Shown: piece after piece, positions 4,926 to 9,528 of the stretch | Layout of the letters: each line of letters opens with the position of its first letter | How positions within the stretch are numbered: position 1 is the first letter of the stretch | Source: Candidatus Methanovirga basalitermitum | Lineage (GTDB): Archaea > Methanobacteriota > Methanobacteria > Methanobacteriales > Methanobacteriaceae | Direction of reading: 5' to 3' | DNA: 9,528 bases | Assembly (NCBI GenBank): GCA_031284445.1 | Contig: JAISZW010000256.1 | Coordinates: 1-9,528 of the forward strand | Program-made: the position numbers and the translations under genes | The notes under the pieces: model-generated | Told to the model about the DNA's origin: nothing | Database searches by the model: none | What the model saw: only the letters and a program-made list of their open reading frames with translations

Positions 4926-5099
4926 ATGAAATCAACAACTAATCTTAGAAAGACTAATAAATCATCGGTTGCATTATCGACACAGGTTCCAAGAGAAATT
5001 ATGAATGCATTAGATTTATCAGAGGGAGATAAGATGAATTGGATTATTGAAGCTGTTGATAGCTCCCTAATTGTAAAAATTGAAAAATCTGTTGAATAA
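4926..5099 (+). CDS. AbrB/SpoVT-like DNA-binding regulator, 57 aa
   Basis: The product has the swapped-hairpin AbrB fold pattern: STQVPREIMNALDLSEGDKM (about 18-37), the family's 'iPkeirkaLgikpGDkv' motif, followed by a beta segment WIIEAVDSSLIVKIEKS. AbrB-type proteins bind DNA as dimers and serve as transcription regulators or antitoxins. Start choice: ATG 4926 has GAGGT nine bases upstream; ATG 4917 would add MIV and sits directly on the GAGGT, suitable only if leaderless. The gene is transcribed away from the eight-gene operon, across a shared control region with a long inverted repeat, which suggests a switch regulator of the element. No toxin gene is adjacent, so an antitoxin role is less likely. 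Confidence 0.8.
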   Translation: MKSTTNLRKTNKSSVALSTQVPREIMNALDLSEGDKMNWIIEAVDSSLIVKIEKSVE

Positions 5100-5105
5100 A
5101 TCAAA

Positions 5106-5145
5106 TTTTTATTTCCTCTTATTTTTTTTGATAAATCTTTATCAA
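5106..5145 (+). terminator. T-runs and 18-bp palindrome after the AbrB-like gene
   Basis: Oligo-T runs at 5106-5110 and 5122-5129 are typical archaeal termination signals. They run into a perfect palindrome TTGATAAA-TC-TTTATCAA (5128-5145), which could instead be an operator for the following secreted-protein gene. Confidence 0.5.
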
Positions 5146-5169
5146 TTATTATTCATAGATTATCTCTTG

Positions 5170-5194
5170 CCTGATCATGTCAGGTTGGAGGTGA
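5170..5194 (+). promoter_or_regulatory. short hairpin and consensus ribosome binding site
   Basis: CCTGA-TCATG-TCAGG (5170-5184) is followed directly by GGAGGTGA (5187-5194), a full-length Shine-Dalgarno match nine bases before ATG 5204. The small hairpin beside such a strong site may modulate translation. I find no convincing box A between 5146 and 5170. Confidence 0.5.
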
Positions 5195-5203
5195 AAAATA
5201 ATC

Positions 5204-5614
5204 ATGTTGAATAAGAAAAATTTAGCTGTCTTGCTTGTCATTTTAGCATTATTAGTTGGGTTTGGTTTTAATGCGTTAGCCAGTTCTTCACATGAACCTA
5301 CTCATGAGAAAATAAGCAATAATTCGCATAATGTTACAAATGCTGATTCTAATAATAAAACAAGCCTTGATTCCCATAATGAAACAAACACTAATTCTAA
5401 AGAAGTAAGTACTAGTTCTCAGAATGAAGTAAGCTCTAATTCTAATTCTGCTACTTCAGCAAAATATGCTGGGAATAAAAAGACTAAAGTTTTCCATGAA
5501 TTGGGTTGTTCTGATGTCAAAAAAAAAATGAACCCCGACAATAAGGTTTATTTTAGTTCTAGACAAGAAGCTATTGATGCAGGTTATAGACCATGCAAGC
5601 ATTGTAACCCGTAA
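5204..5614 (+). CDS. secreted Ser/Asn-rich protein with C-terminal Ada-like zinc module
   Basis: The 136-residue protein has three parts. A signal peptide or anchor (MLNKKN, then hydrophobic LAVLLVILALLVGFGF, 7-22, ending ALASS) comes first. A low-complexity Ser/Asn/Thr/His stalk (about 28-85) follows, with imperfect octapeptide repeats (SHNVTNAD, SNNKTSLD, SHNETNTN and so on) and four N-glycosylation sequons (N39, N43, N51, N59). The C-terminal module (about 87-136) carries H98, C102, C131 and C134 in the pattern KVFHELGC...VYFSSRQEAIDAGYRPCKHC. That pattern is the metal-binding fold related to the Ada N-terminus, which also ends many secreted nucleases. No nuclease domain is present, so the zinc module stands alone on a stalk outside the cell. 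The start is set by GGAGGTGA. A role in surface binding or DNA handling is inference. Confidence 0.85.
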   Translation: MLNKKNLAVLLVILALLVGFGFNALASSSHEPTHEKISNNSHNVTNADSNNKTSLDSHNETNTNSKEVSTSSQNEVSSNSNSATSAKYAGNKKTKVFHELGCSDVKKKMNPDNKVYFSSRQEAIDAGYRPCKHCNP

Positions 5615-5615
5615 A

Positions 5616-5635
5616 TATCTTTTTTCTTATTTTTT
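5616..5635 (+). terminator. oligo-T terminator after the secreted protein
   Basis: Runs of six T (5620-5625) and six T (5630-5635) follow directly after the stop codon, a usual archaeal intrinsic termination signal. Confidence 0.55.
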
Positions 5636-5677
5636 GTCATAGTACTTTATTCTCCATTATTATTATTTAGTATTTTT

Positions 5678-5775
5678 GTATTACTCACTATATCTTACAT
5701 AAAACTATCATGAATTTTTTGAATTGTGAAAAGCAGTTTGTATTGTAAGGAATAGTGAGTAATACGATATGTAAG
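5678..5775. repeat. 14-bp inverted repeat with interlocked 7-bp pair
   Basis: GTATTACTCACTAT (5678-5691) is perfectly inverted at 5752-5765, with 60 bases between. A second pair, CTTACAT (5694-5700) and ATGTAAG (5769-5775), is arranged A-B-A'-B'. In RNA both could form only as a pseudoknot; in DNA they would be paired binding sites. Further small palindromes follow: AGCTATAGCT (5783-5792) and ACAGTA-CTCA-TACTGT (5801-5816). Confidence 0.6.
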
Positions 5776-5837
5776 TTTTCATAGCTATAGCTAACCCATA
5801 ACAGTACTCATACTGTCTAATAGGGTAAAAGGTAAGG

Positions 5838-5845
5838 TTTATATA
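5838..5845 (+). promoter_or_regulatory. strong box A promoter of the candidate ncRNA
   Basis: AAGGTTTATATACTC has a consensus TTTATATA with purine-rich sequence upstream, like archaeal stable-RNA promoters. Initiation about 25-30 bases downstream falls at 5868-5871, exactly where the first paired stem begins (G5870). Confidence 0.7.
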
Positions 5846-5869
5846 CTCAAACCGATATAAATTATAATT

Positions 5870-5981
5870 GGTTACAAGGAACATGACTGCCTCGCTGGTA
5901 ATCTTTTTTTAGTAACCATTGAAAGGAATAATCAAGGTGCAGCAACACCGTTTGTAGATTATTTCCTTTCTCAAATTTTTG
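5870..5981 (+). ncRNA. candidate structured small RNA, about 105-110 nt
   Basis: No sizeable ORF lies here, but a strong promoter leads exactly into two consecutive stems. Stem 1 pairs GGTTAC (5870-5875) with GTAACC (5912-5917) around a 36-base loop. Stem 2 pairs GAAAGGAATAATC (5921-5933) with GATTATTTCCTTTC (5957-5970), 13 bp with one bulged U. An asymmetric internal loop (AA against GTTTGTA) and an apical GGTG-CAGCAA-CACC hairpin cap it. A T-run (5976-5980) follows. It is not a tRNA (no T-loop or anticodon arm), and I recognise no C/D or H/ACA boxes. An alternative reading is an attenuator-type leader with a 9-residue peptide ORF (5883-5912). It could be an antisense or protein-binding RNA of the element. 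Confidence 0.55.
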
Positions 5982-5993
5982 ATTACTAATGTT

Positions 5994-6037
5994 AGTTATA
6001 AATTTCATGGTATTTATAACTACTATTATATTTTTTT
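5994..6037 (+). terminator. hairpin plus T-run downstream of the candidate RNA
   Basis: AGTTATAAAT (5994-6003) pairs perfectly with ATTTATAACT (6012-6021) across an 8-base loop, and a run of seven T follows at 6031-6037. This would be the backup end of the RNA transcript. Confidence 0.55.
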
Positions 6038-6124
6038 AGTTTAATATAAACTTCATGTTAGAGAGTAGTCTAAAACTAATAAAATATAATATTAAAACAA
6101 AAGTAAAAATGTCACCACATTATA

Positions 6125-6162
6125 TTTCTTTTGGGTAAACCCATAAAAAATACCCAAAGAAA
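6125..6162 (+). promoter_or_regulatory. alternative hairpins in the leader of the membrane-protein gene
   Basis: TTTCTTTTGGGTA (6125-6137) pairs with TACCCAAAGAAA (6151-6162) with one bulged T. Inside it, GGGT-AA-ACCC (6133-6142) forms a shorter competing hairpin, so one GGGT has two possible partners. The element ends about 38 bases before the ATG at 6201. It could be an operator or an RNA switch. I find no known riboswitch signature. The rest of 6038-6124 is AT-rich without recognisable content. Confidence 0.45.
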
Positions 6163-6200
6163 TAAAAAAAATAAATAAATAAAAGAGGAGGTTTAATTAT

Positions 6201-6684
6201 ATGAGTTTAATAGATAAAATATTCCTACAAAAACAAATACACAGATTATGTAGATGAAAATGGTGTTCAAAGAACACAAAAAAGCAGAAGAATCAGTAAA
6301 TCTAAAACCATTGGAATAGGACTACTAATCTTAGTTGTCTTAATGGTTGCATTAGGAGGAGGATCCTCACCAAAAGAAACCATAAAATTTGAAGACATAT
6401 CAGTAACAAGTGGTGGTTTTGGATCAGCTCAATTATCAGGTTATGTTACTTGGTTAGATGGTGATCATACTTATGCTCAAATAAGTGGTGTGGCTCATTT
6501 TGCAGATGGTTCTGATTATACATTAGCTATTATTAAGAATTATAATGATATTAAGAAAGATCAGAAATTAAGTCTTGGTGGCTCTTACTTATACTTTGGT
6601 CAGGATAAATCATTAAGTGATGTTAAAAGTATTGATTTCAAGGATAAGAATAAAGTTGTTTATACTTGGAATAACACAGCATAA
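6201..6684 (+). pseudogene. membrane-anchored surface protein, frameshifted near the N-terminus
   Basis: A perfect GAGGAGGT site precedes ATG 6201, but this frame stops at TGA 6255 after 18 codons. A second frame without its own good start is open from the same region to 6684. Joining them by dropping one A of the run 6216-6219 gives a coherent 160-residue protein. It has a short cytosolic N-terminus (MSLIDK-YSYKNKYTDYVDENG), a basic segment KSRRISKSK, one TM helix IGIGLLILVVLMVALGG (about 37-53), and a beta-rich outer domain with GGFGSAQLSGYVTWLDGDHTY and SLGGSYLYFGQDKSL. The first 18 codons and the excellent ribosome binding site argue for a recent single-base insertion or a sequencing error; programmed +1 shifting is possible but less likely. 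The family is unknown; surface cargo is inferred. Confidence 0.7.
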
Positions 6685-6700
6685 AAATAATAATAATTTT

Positions 6701-6721
6701 GTTTTTTATTAATTTTTTTTT
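6701..6721 (+). terminator. oligo-T terminator
   Basis: Two T-runs (6702-6707 and 6713-6721) follow closely after the membrane-protein stop codon. Confidence 0.5.
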
Positions 6722-6729
6722 ATTAAAAC

Positions 6730-6737
6730 TATATAAT
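6730..6737 (+). promoter_or_regulatory. box A promoter of the coiled-coil/TM gene
   Basis: CTATATAATG lies about 36-43 bases upstream of ATG 6773. Transcription would begin near 6760, after the alternative ATG at 6752, which supports the start at 6773. Confidence 0.5.
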
Positions 6738-6772
6738 GCTATGATTGGAGAATGGGAAGGGAGAATATAATC

Positions 6773-7030
6773 ATGGAAAAAGAAGATATTCTCATCGAAC
6801 TAATCAAAGAAAAATTCGATAAGCAAAATGAGAAATTTGACAGATTAGAAAAAGAAAATAAGAAACTTGAAGATAAGTTAGATAATATTGAAAATAACCA
6901 TATTCAACACATATATAAAGATTTAGAGGAAATTAAAACTGATATTAAGATTTTCAAGGCAGTTAAGACGTATTGGTTGCCTTTAGTGACAGCGATTCTC
7001 GGTGCTTTACTATCAAGATTACTATTTTGA
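6773..7030 (+). CDS. XhlA-like coiled-coil protein with C-terminal TM anchor, 85 aa
   Basis: The protein is a long acidic/basic coiled coil (about 1-58; KFDKQNEKFDRLEKENKKLE, then DKLDNIENNHI) with a repeated KFDxxNEKFDRLE pattern. A hinge (IKIFKAVKTYW) and a hydrophobic tail LPLVTAILGALLSRLLF form one TM helix. Size and order match the XhlA/holin-accessory type proteins of phages, which sit in the membrane by a C-terminal helix. This assignment is by architecture, not by detected homology, and a tail-anchored signalling or exclusion protein is equally possible. The start at 6773 is chosen because GGGAG lies nine bases upstream and the promoter places the mRNA start after the earlier ATG at 6752. 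Confidence 0.75.
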   Translation: MEKEDILIELIKEKFDKQNEKFDRLEKENKKLEDKLDNIENNHIQHIYKDLEEIKTDIKIFKAVKTYWLPLVTAILGALLSRLLF

Positions 7031-7117
7031 TATTATAATTCCTTTTATTCATAATTAATACAAGACACCAATAAAAATAATACATGAACAAAAAAAAAGG
7101 ATGGAGGGAAAACTATA

Positions 7118-7234
7118 ATGAATAATGAGGATTTGATTATTGAAGTTGATGTTCCTTCTGATGTTAAACCTATGATTACTATGATTGAGAAGAGTTTAAA
7201 TAATAAAAATAACAGTTTGGGTTCAAGATCATGA
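7118..7234 (+). CDS. micro-protein, 38 aa
   Basis: A short ORF with a strong GGAGGG site nine bases before the ATG. The product begins MNNEDLIIEVDVPSDVKPMI and ends NNSLGSRS. It has one beta-like and one helical segment and no known motif. Its stop overlaps the ATG of a further 26-codon frame. The good ribosome binding site is the main support. It is probably co-transcribed with the coiled-coil/TM gene, since no clear promoter is visible in 7031-7117. Confidence 0.5.
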   Translation: MNNEDLIIEVDVPSDVKPMITMIEKSLNNKNNSLGSRS

Positions 7235-7311
7235 AGATAAGTATTGAAAACAAGGATCAGAAATTAAGAAAATATAAATTTTTAAGGAATTTCTATAAAT
7301 TTCATTTATAA
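7231..7311 (+). CDS. possible 26-aa basic peptide, coupled
   Basis: The frame begins at an ATGA overlap with the 38-aa ORF and encodes a very basic peptide (MKISIENKDQKLRKYKFLRN at the start, FYKFHL at the end). There is no ribosome binding site of its own. The overlap is suggestive, but a chance frame of this length is easily possible. Confidence 0.25.
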   Translation: MKISIENKDQKLRKYKFLRNFYKFHL

Positions 7312-7361
7312 TGTATAACAATTCATAATAAAATAAAATGTACATTATATTTTTAAAATTT

Positions 7362-7380
7362 AAAAAAAATGTTGTTTTTT
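7362..7380. terminator. bidirectional A/T runs between converging genes
   Basis: A run of eight A (7362-7369) is a T-run for the integrase transcript, and six T (7375-7380) serve the plus-strand micro-genes. A palindrome AATGTACATT lies just upstream at 7337-7346. Confidence 0.45.
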
Positions 7381-7416
7381 CCATTTTAATTAGTATAATA
7401 TTCTAATGGAGATCAT

Positions 7417-8538
7417 TTAAAATTTTTCTTTTAGTAACTCACCTAACAATTCATCTTTCAACTCATCACGCAAACCACTAATACTATTCCGTAACTCTTC
7501 AATTTCTTTATCTTTCATAGATAAATCAACTTGGAACTCTCTTTTCAATTTTTTAACCTCCGAACTATCCAAATTAGTAACAACAGTCTTATGTATTGTT
7601 AATTTAGGTAAATGCTCGAAATACTTCTCTTTAATTCTTTGTGGGTTGTTTTTAAAGTACGTTTCTGTTATAGTATCCGATTTACGACCTTGAATAGTAT
7701 TAGCAAACGCAACATCTTCTATTACTGTTGCATTGAATTTCCTGAGTGCATGACTATGAAAGAAATTATCATAGTTTACTTTACCCCAACCCAGATTAGT
7801 ATTAATCCTAACAAAAATTTGAGCTATTGCTGCATGGGACAAATTAAACAATTTATCAGAATGTTTAAGGTTTTTCCTTGTTCGTAAATACTTAACAATC
7901 ATTTGTGTTGCTTCTGGGCTGCAGCAGGTATAATAAGGATAATTAGTTTTAATACGTAACATTTCAAATAATGGAACAGCATCTTTTTGTTTTTCAAGCT
8001 CATCAAGTATAGTATTAATGTTTGTACTTTTGTGATAGTCCTTTGTAGCTTCAATGAAATCCTGTATAGTTAGATTTATTGTCTCTGCTCTTGCTGTACC
8101 ACTACTCGCCATGAATAAGATTAATGCACGATGTTTAGTGTTGCTGGTTGATTCTATTGCTTCACGTATATGGTTTATGTTGGGTATGTCATCATATCGG
8201 ACGATACTTTCTCTTAGTCTTGTTGGGGGTATGTAAGGTATTTCAATACCAAAATGATGGTAAAATGTTCGTATTTTACTGTAATATTCTCTGATTGTGG
8301 TTGGAGCAGCTCCATCATGAACTTTATGATTCCTATAATTTTTTAATCTTTTGACTATCTTCCTTTTCTTTGCTCTTATTCCCTCTTCTTCTTCGGTATC
8401 TGCTTCATTTATTAATTCCTGTAATGTCATTTCATGAAATTTTGAGTAGTTTTGTAAGGCATTGTTGTATGCTCTTTTTGTGCCTATTTTAAGGTTTCTG
8501 TCTTCTATGAATTCCTGGAATATTTCTTCTGTTATCAT
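7417..8538 (-). CDS. int: tyrosine recombinase (archaeal provirus-type integrase), 373 aa
   Basis: The integrase inserts and excises the element by site-specific recombination. The N-terminal arm/core-binding region (about 1-115) begins ITEEIFQEFIEDRNLKIGTK and contains the SAM-like helix segment TTIREYYSKIRTFYHHFGI. Catalytic residues are visible: R150 in SSGTARAETINL, H263 and R266 in HSHALRKF, and Y294 in ITETYFK. The usual second His/Trp position is replaced by GRKS (284-287), and the beta-hairpin Lys is not certain. A charged coiled-coil tail (about 325-373, SMKDKEIEELRNSISGLRDE) extends past the usual end. There is no ribosome binding site, and the box A at 8563-8570 puts the mRNA start at or next to the ATG, so translation is probably leaderless. 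It lies between the element's cargo and the decayed hsdM, marking an end of the element. Confidence 0.9.
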   Translation of the reverse strand: MITEEIFQEFIEDRNLKIGTKRAYNNALQNYSKFHEMTLQELINEADTEEEEGIRAKKRKIVKRLKNYRNHKVHDGAAPTTIREYYSKIRTFYHHFGIEIPYIPPTRLRESIVRYDDIPNINHIREAIESTSNTKHRALILFMASSGTARAETINLTIQDFIEATKDYHKSTNINTILDELEKQKDAVPLFEMLRIKTNYPYYTCCSPEATQMIVKYLRTRKNLKHSDKLFNLSHAAIAQIFVRINTNLGWGKVNYDNFFHSHALRKFNATVIEDVAFANTIQGRKSDTITETYFKNNPQRIKEKYFEHLPKLTIHKTVVTNLDSSEVKKLKREFQVDLSMKDKEIEELRNSISGLRDELKDELLGELLKEKF

Positions 8539-8562
8539 GTTTCTATATTTTGTGTTTCATGA

Positions 8563-8570
8563 TTTATAAA
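8563..8570 (-). promoter_or_regulatory. box A promoter of the integrase
   Basis: On the minus strand, ACATTTATAAATC gives a good TATA element centred 28 bases before the ATG at 8538, consistent with a leaderless mRNA. Confidence 0.6.
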
Positions 8571-8584
8571 TGTTACATATCATC

Positions 8585-8711
8585 ATTAATTTTAAAAAAA
8601 AATTAATAGATAAATTTATTTAATTAAAGAAAATCAAAGATTGTTATTGAAAGTAATTTAGCAAATTGAAAATTTGCTAACAAGACAAAATTTAAGAAAA
8701 TCTTCGATTTT
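8585..8711. repeat. cluster of three inverted repeats upstream of the integrase
   Basis: The 300-base gap 8539-8842 holds no gene. It contains ATTAATTTT (8585-8593) inverted at 8599-8607, TTAGCAAATT-GAA-AATTTGCTAA (8658-8680, perfect 10-bp arms) and AAAATC-TTC-GATTTT (8697-8711). These may be integrase arm sites, part of the attachment site, or operators. No direct repeat proving an att core is visible, because the other end of the element is outside the window. 8712-8830 is AT-rich without more structure. Confidence 0.5.
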
Positions 8712-8842
8712 TGGTAATCAAAAAAAAAATAAATTTACAAATGTGTTATATTATCAAAATGTGTAAAAGTTTTAATTTTTTCAAATAAATTATTTTTATT
8801 AAATAATTACTCAGCATCTCAATGTAATAATGGTGAATTTTA

Positions 8843-9243
8843 ATGGCAAAAAAGAATACTGCAGAATATGGGGAGCAGCTGATGTACTTAGAGGAAATAT
8901 GGATGCTGGAGAATATAAACATATTATTTTAGGTTTAATCTTTTTAAAATATATTTCTGACAAATTTGAAGAGAGATATAATGCACTTGTAAAAGAAGGA
9001 GATGGTTTTGAAGAAGATGTAGATGAATACACAGCAGAAAATATATTTTGGGTTCCACAAGACGCACGTTGGGGAAAAATAGCTAAAAATGCTCACAATG
9101 AAGAGATAGGAATTATCATTGACCAGGCAATGAGAGAAATTGAAAAAGAAAATAAAACTCTGAAGGGAATATTACCTAAAACTTTTGCAAGACCAGAACT
9201 CAACAAACAAGCATTAGGTGGGCTCTGTCAAAAATCTGGGTGA
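8843..9243 (+). pseudogene. hsdM: hsdM 5' fragment, frameshifted and cut by an IS
   Basis: HsdM is the methyltransferase subunit of type I restriction-modification. The true start is ATG 8843 (MAKKNTAEYGEQL), with GGTGA six bases upstream. That frame is lost by about 8880, and the family sequence continues in the next frame: AADVLRGNMDAGEYKHIILG, then LIFLKYISDKFEERYNALV, ENIFWVPQDARW, and KGILPKTFARPELNKQALG. This is the helical N-terminal domain; the catalytic domain with the NPPF motif is absent. The match ends at GGT 9217-9219, where sequence unlike hsdM begins, so the last residues to TGA 9243 come from the IS end. The lesion near the start is either a one-base loss around 8866-8872 or a short deletion at the GAGCAGCT repeat (8873-8880). 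The gene is dead here, and any hsdS/hsdR partners are outside the window. Confidence 0.85.
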
Positions 9244-9528
9244 TAAACTTAAAAAAATCATAATTGACTATGAGATGGATTTTCTATTTCTTAGTGTCCA
9301 CCTGATTCTGCCAAATCTCGAAGCCCTATCCAAACCATCATCGGTTCGATAAATCTTCTTTTCCTTTAGGTAATGCAACACCATGATAACACTCGATTTG
9401 ATTATTAGTGCTGGGTAAGAAATCATATCTTGTAATTAATTCCTCTATCAAGGTTTTTACCTAATCGTTTCACAAAATTTGATATGACCGAAGGTAAATG
9501 ATTTATACTATTAAACAAGAGATTAAAC
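9221..9528 (-). mobile_element. end of a degraded insertion sequence inside hsdM
   Basis: The hsdM match stops at 9219-9220, and GGCTCTGTCAAAAATCTGGG (from 9221) looks like a terminal inverted repeat. A decayed transposase read toward this end follows. The other IS end and the target duplication are outside the window, so the boundary is approximate. Confidence 0.65.
9268..9527 (-). pseudogene. C-terminal transposase remnant (ISM1-like, tentative)
   Basis: Three minus-strand frames together make a transposase C-terminus. The first (9527-9423) reads FNLLFNSINHLPSVISNFVK and then RLGKNLDRGINYKI, ending in TGA. The second contains DFLPSTNNQIECYHGVALPK, ending in TGA at 9338. The third reads KKIYRTDDGLDRASRFGRIR and then WTLRNRK, ending in TAG at 9268. 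The TNNxIExxxG (the late catalytic Glu region) and KIYRTxxGLxR...RIRWTxRN patterns are what I associate with ISM1-type transposases of Methanobrevibacter. At least two frameshifts make it inactive. Confidence 0.6.

Noticed and set aside
4877..5104. Minus-strand 75-codon frame opposite the AbrB-like gene
   Set aside because: The plus frame has a clear AbrB motif and promoter; the other is its shadow.
5870..5917. tRNA-like gene from GGTTAC/GTAACC
   Set aside because: Only 48 bases, with no anticodon arm, T-loop or CCA-type end.
8830..8842. ATG 8830 as the start of hsdM (MVNFNGKKEYCRI)
   Set aside because: The residues do not resemble HsdM, while ATG 8843 gives MAKKNTAEYGEQL with a ribosome binding site; the apparent start arises from a frameshift.
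8811..9032. Minus-strand Ser-rich frame opposite hsdM
   Set aside because: Family-level HsdM sequence on the plus strand explains the region.

Overview
The window looks like part of an integrated mobile element (probably a provirus or related element) in an AT-rich methanogenic archaeon of the Methanobrevibacter/Methanosphaera type. The archaeal assignment rests on TTTATATA-type box A promoters about 25-30 bases upstream of starts, strong GGAGGTGA-type ribosome binding sites, oligo-T terminators, an archaeal-type tyrosine recombinase, and a broken IS whose transposase remnant resembles ISM1-type elements of Methanobrevibacter. The genus is an inference.

Layout. (a) 4732 down to 2033, minus strand: one tightly packed operon of eight genes with 1-base gaps, ATGA overlaps and short overlaps. 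Four of the genes encode proteins of only 37-57 residues. The largest encodes a 318-residue protein with a faint resemblance to single-strand-annealing proteins, and the last a ribbon-helix-helix/coiled-coil protein. (b) 1725-2032: a non-coding switch or origin-like region with a 17-T run, four 10-bp AT repeats and two identical 14-bp palindromes 20 bp apart. (c) 1682 down to 1, minus strand: small genes of unknown function, including a secreted peptide, an HTH plus zinc-ribbon protein and a pair of coupled hypotheticals, the last cut by the window edge. (d) 4733-4925: a divergent promoter region between the operon and an AbrB-like regulator on the plus strand, spanned by a perfect 14-bp inverted repeat that suggests autoregulation. 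(e) 5204-7311, plus strand: cell-surface cargo. It holds a secreted Ser/Asn-rich protein with an Ada-like zinc module, a frameshifted membrane-anchored protein, an XhlA-like coiled-coil/TM protein and two very small ORFs. (f) 5615-6200: an almost gene-free stretch that appears to encode a structured RNA of about 105 nt with its own strong promoter. (g) 8538-7417, minus strand: the integrase, probably translated from a leaderless mRNA. (h) 8843-9528: the decayed 5' end of hsdM (type I restriction-modification), frameshifted near its start and cut by a degraded IS.

How it fits together. The AbrB-like protein and the RHH protein are the obvious candidate regulators. The operon they flank is probably the early or maintenance module, the plus-strand surface genes look like moron-type cargo, and the integrase marks one end of the element. 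The hsdM/IS remnant beyond it is either host chromosome or an older island. The most interesting objects are the candidate ncRNA at 5870-5980, the paired palindromes at 1941-1974, and the inverted repeat bracketing the abrB promoter.
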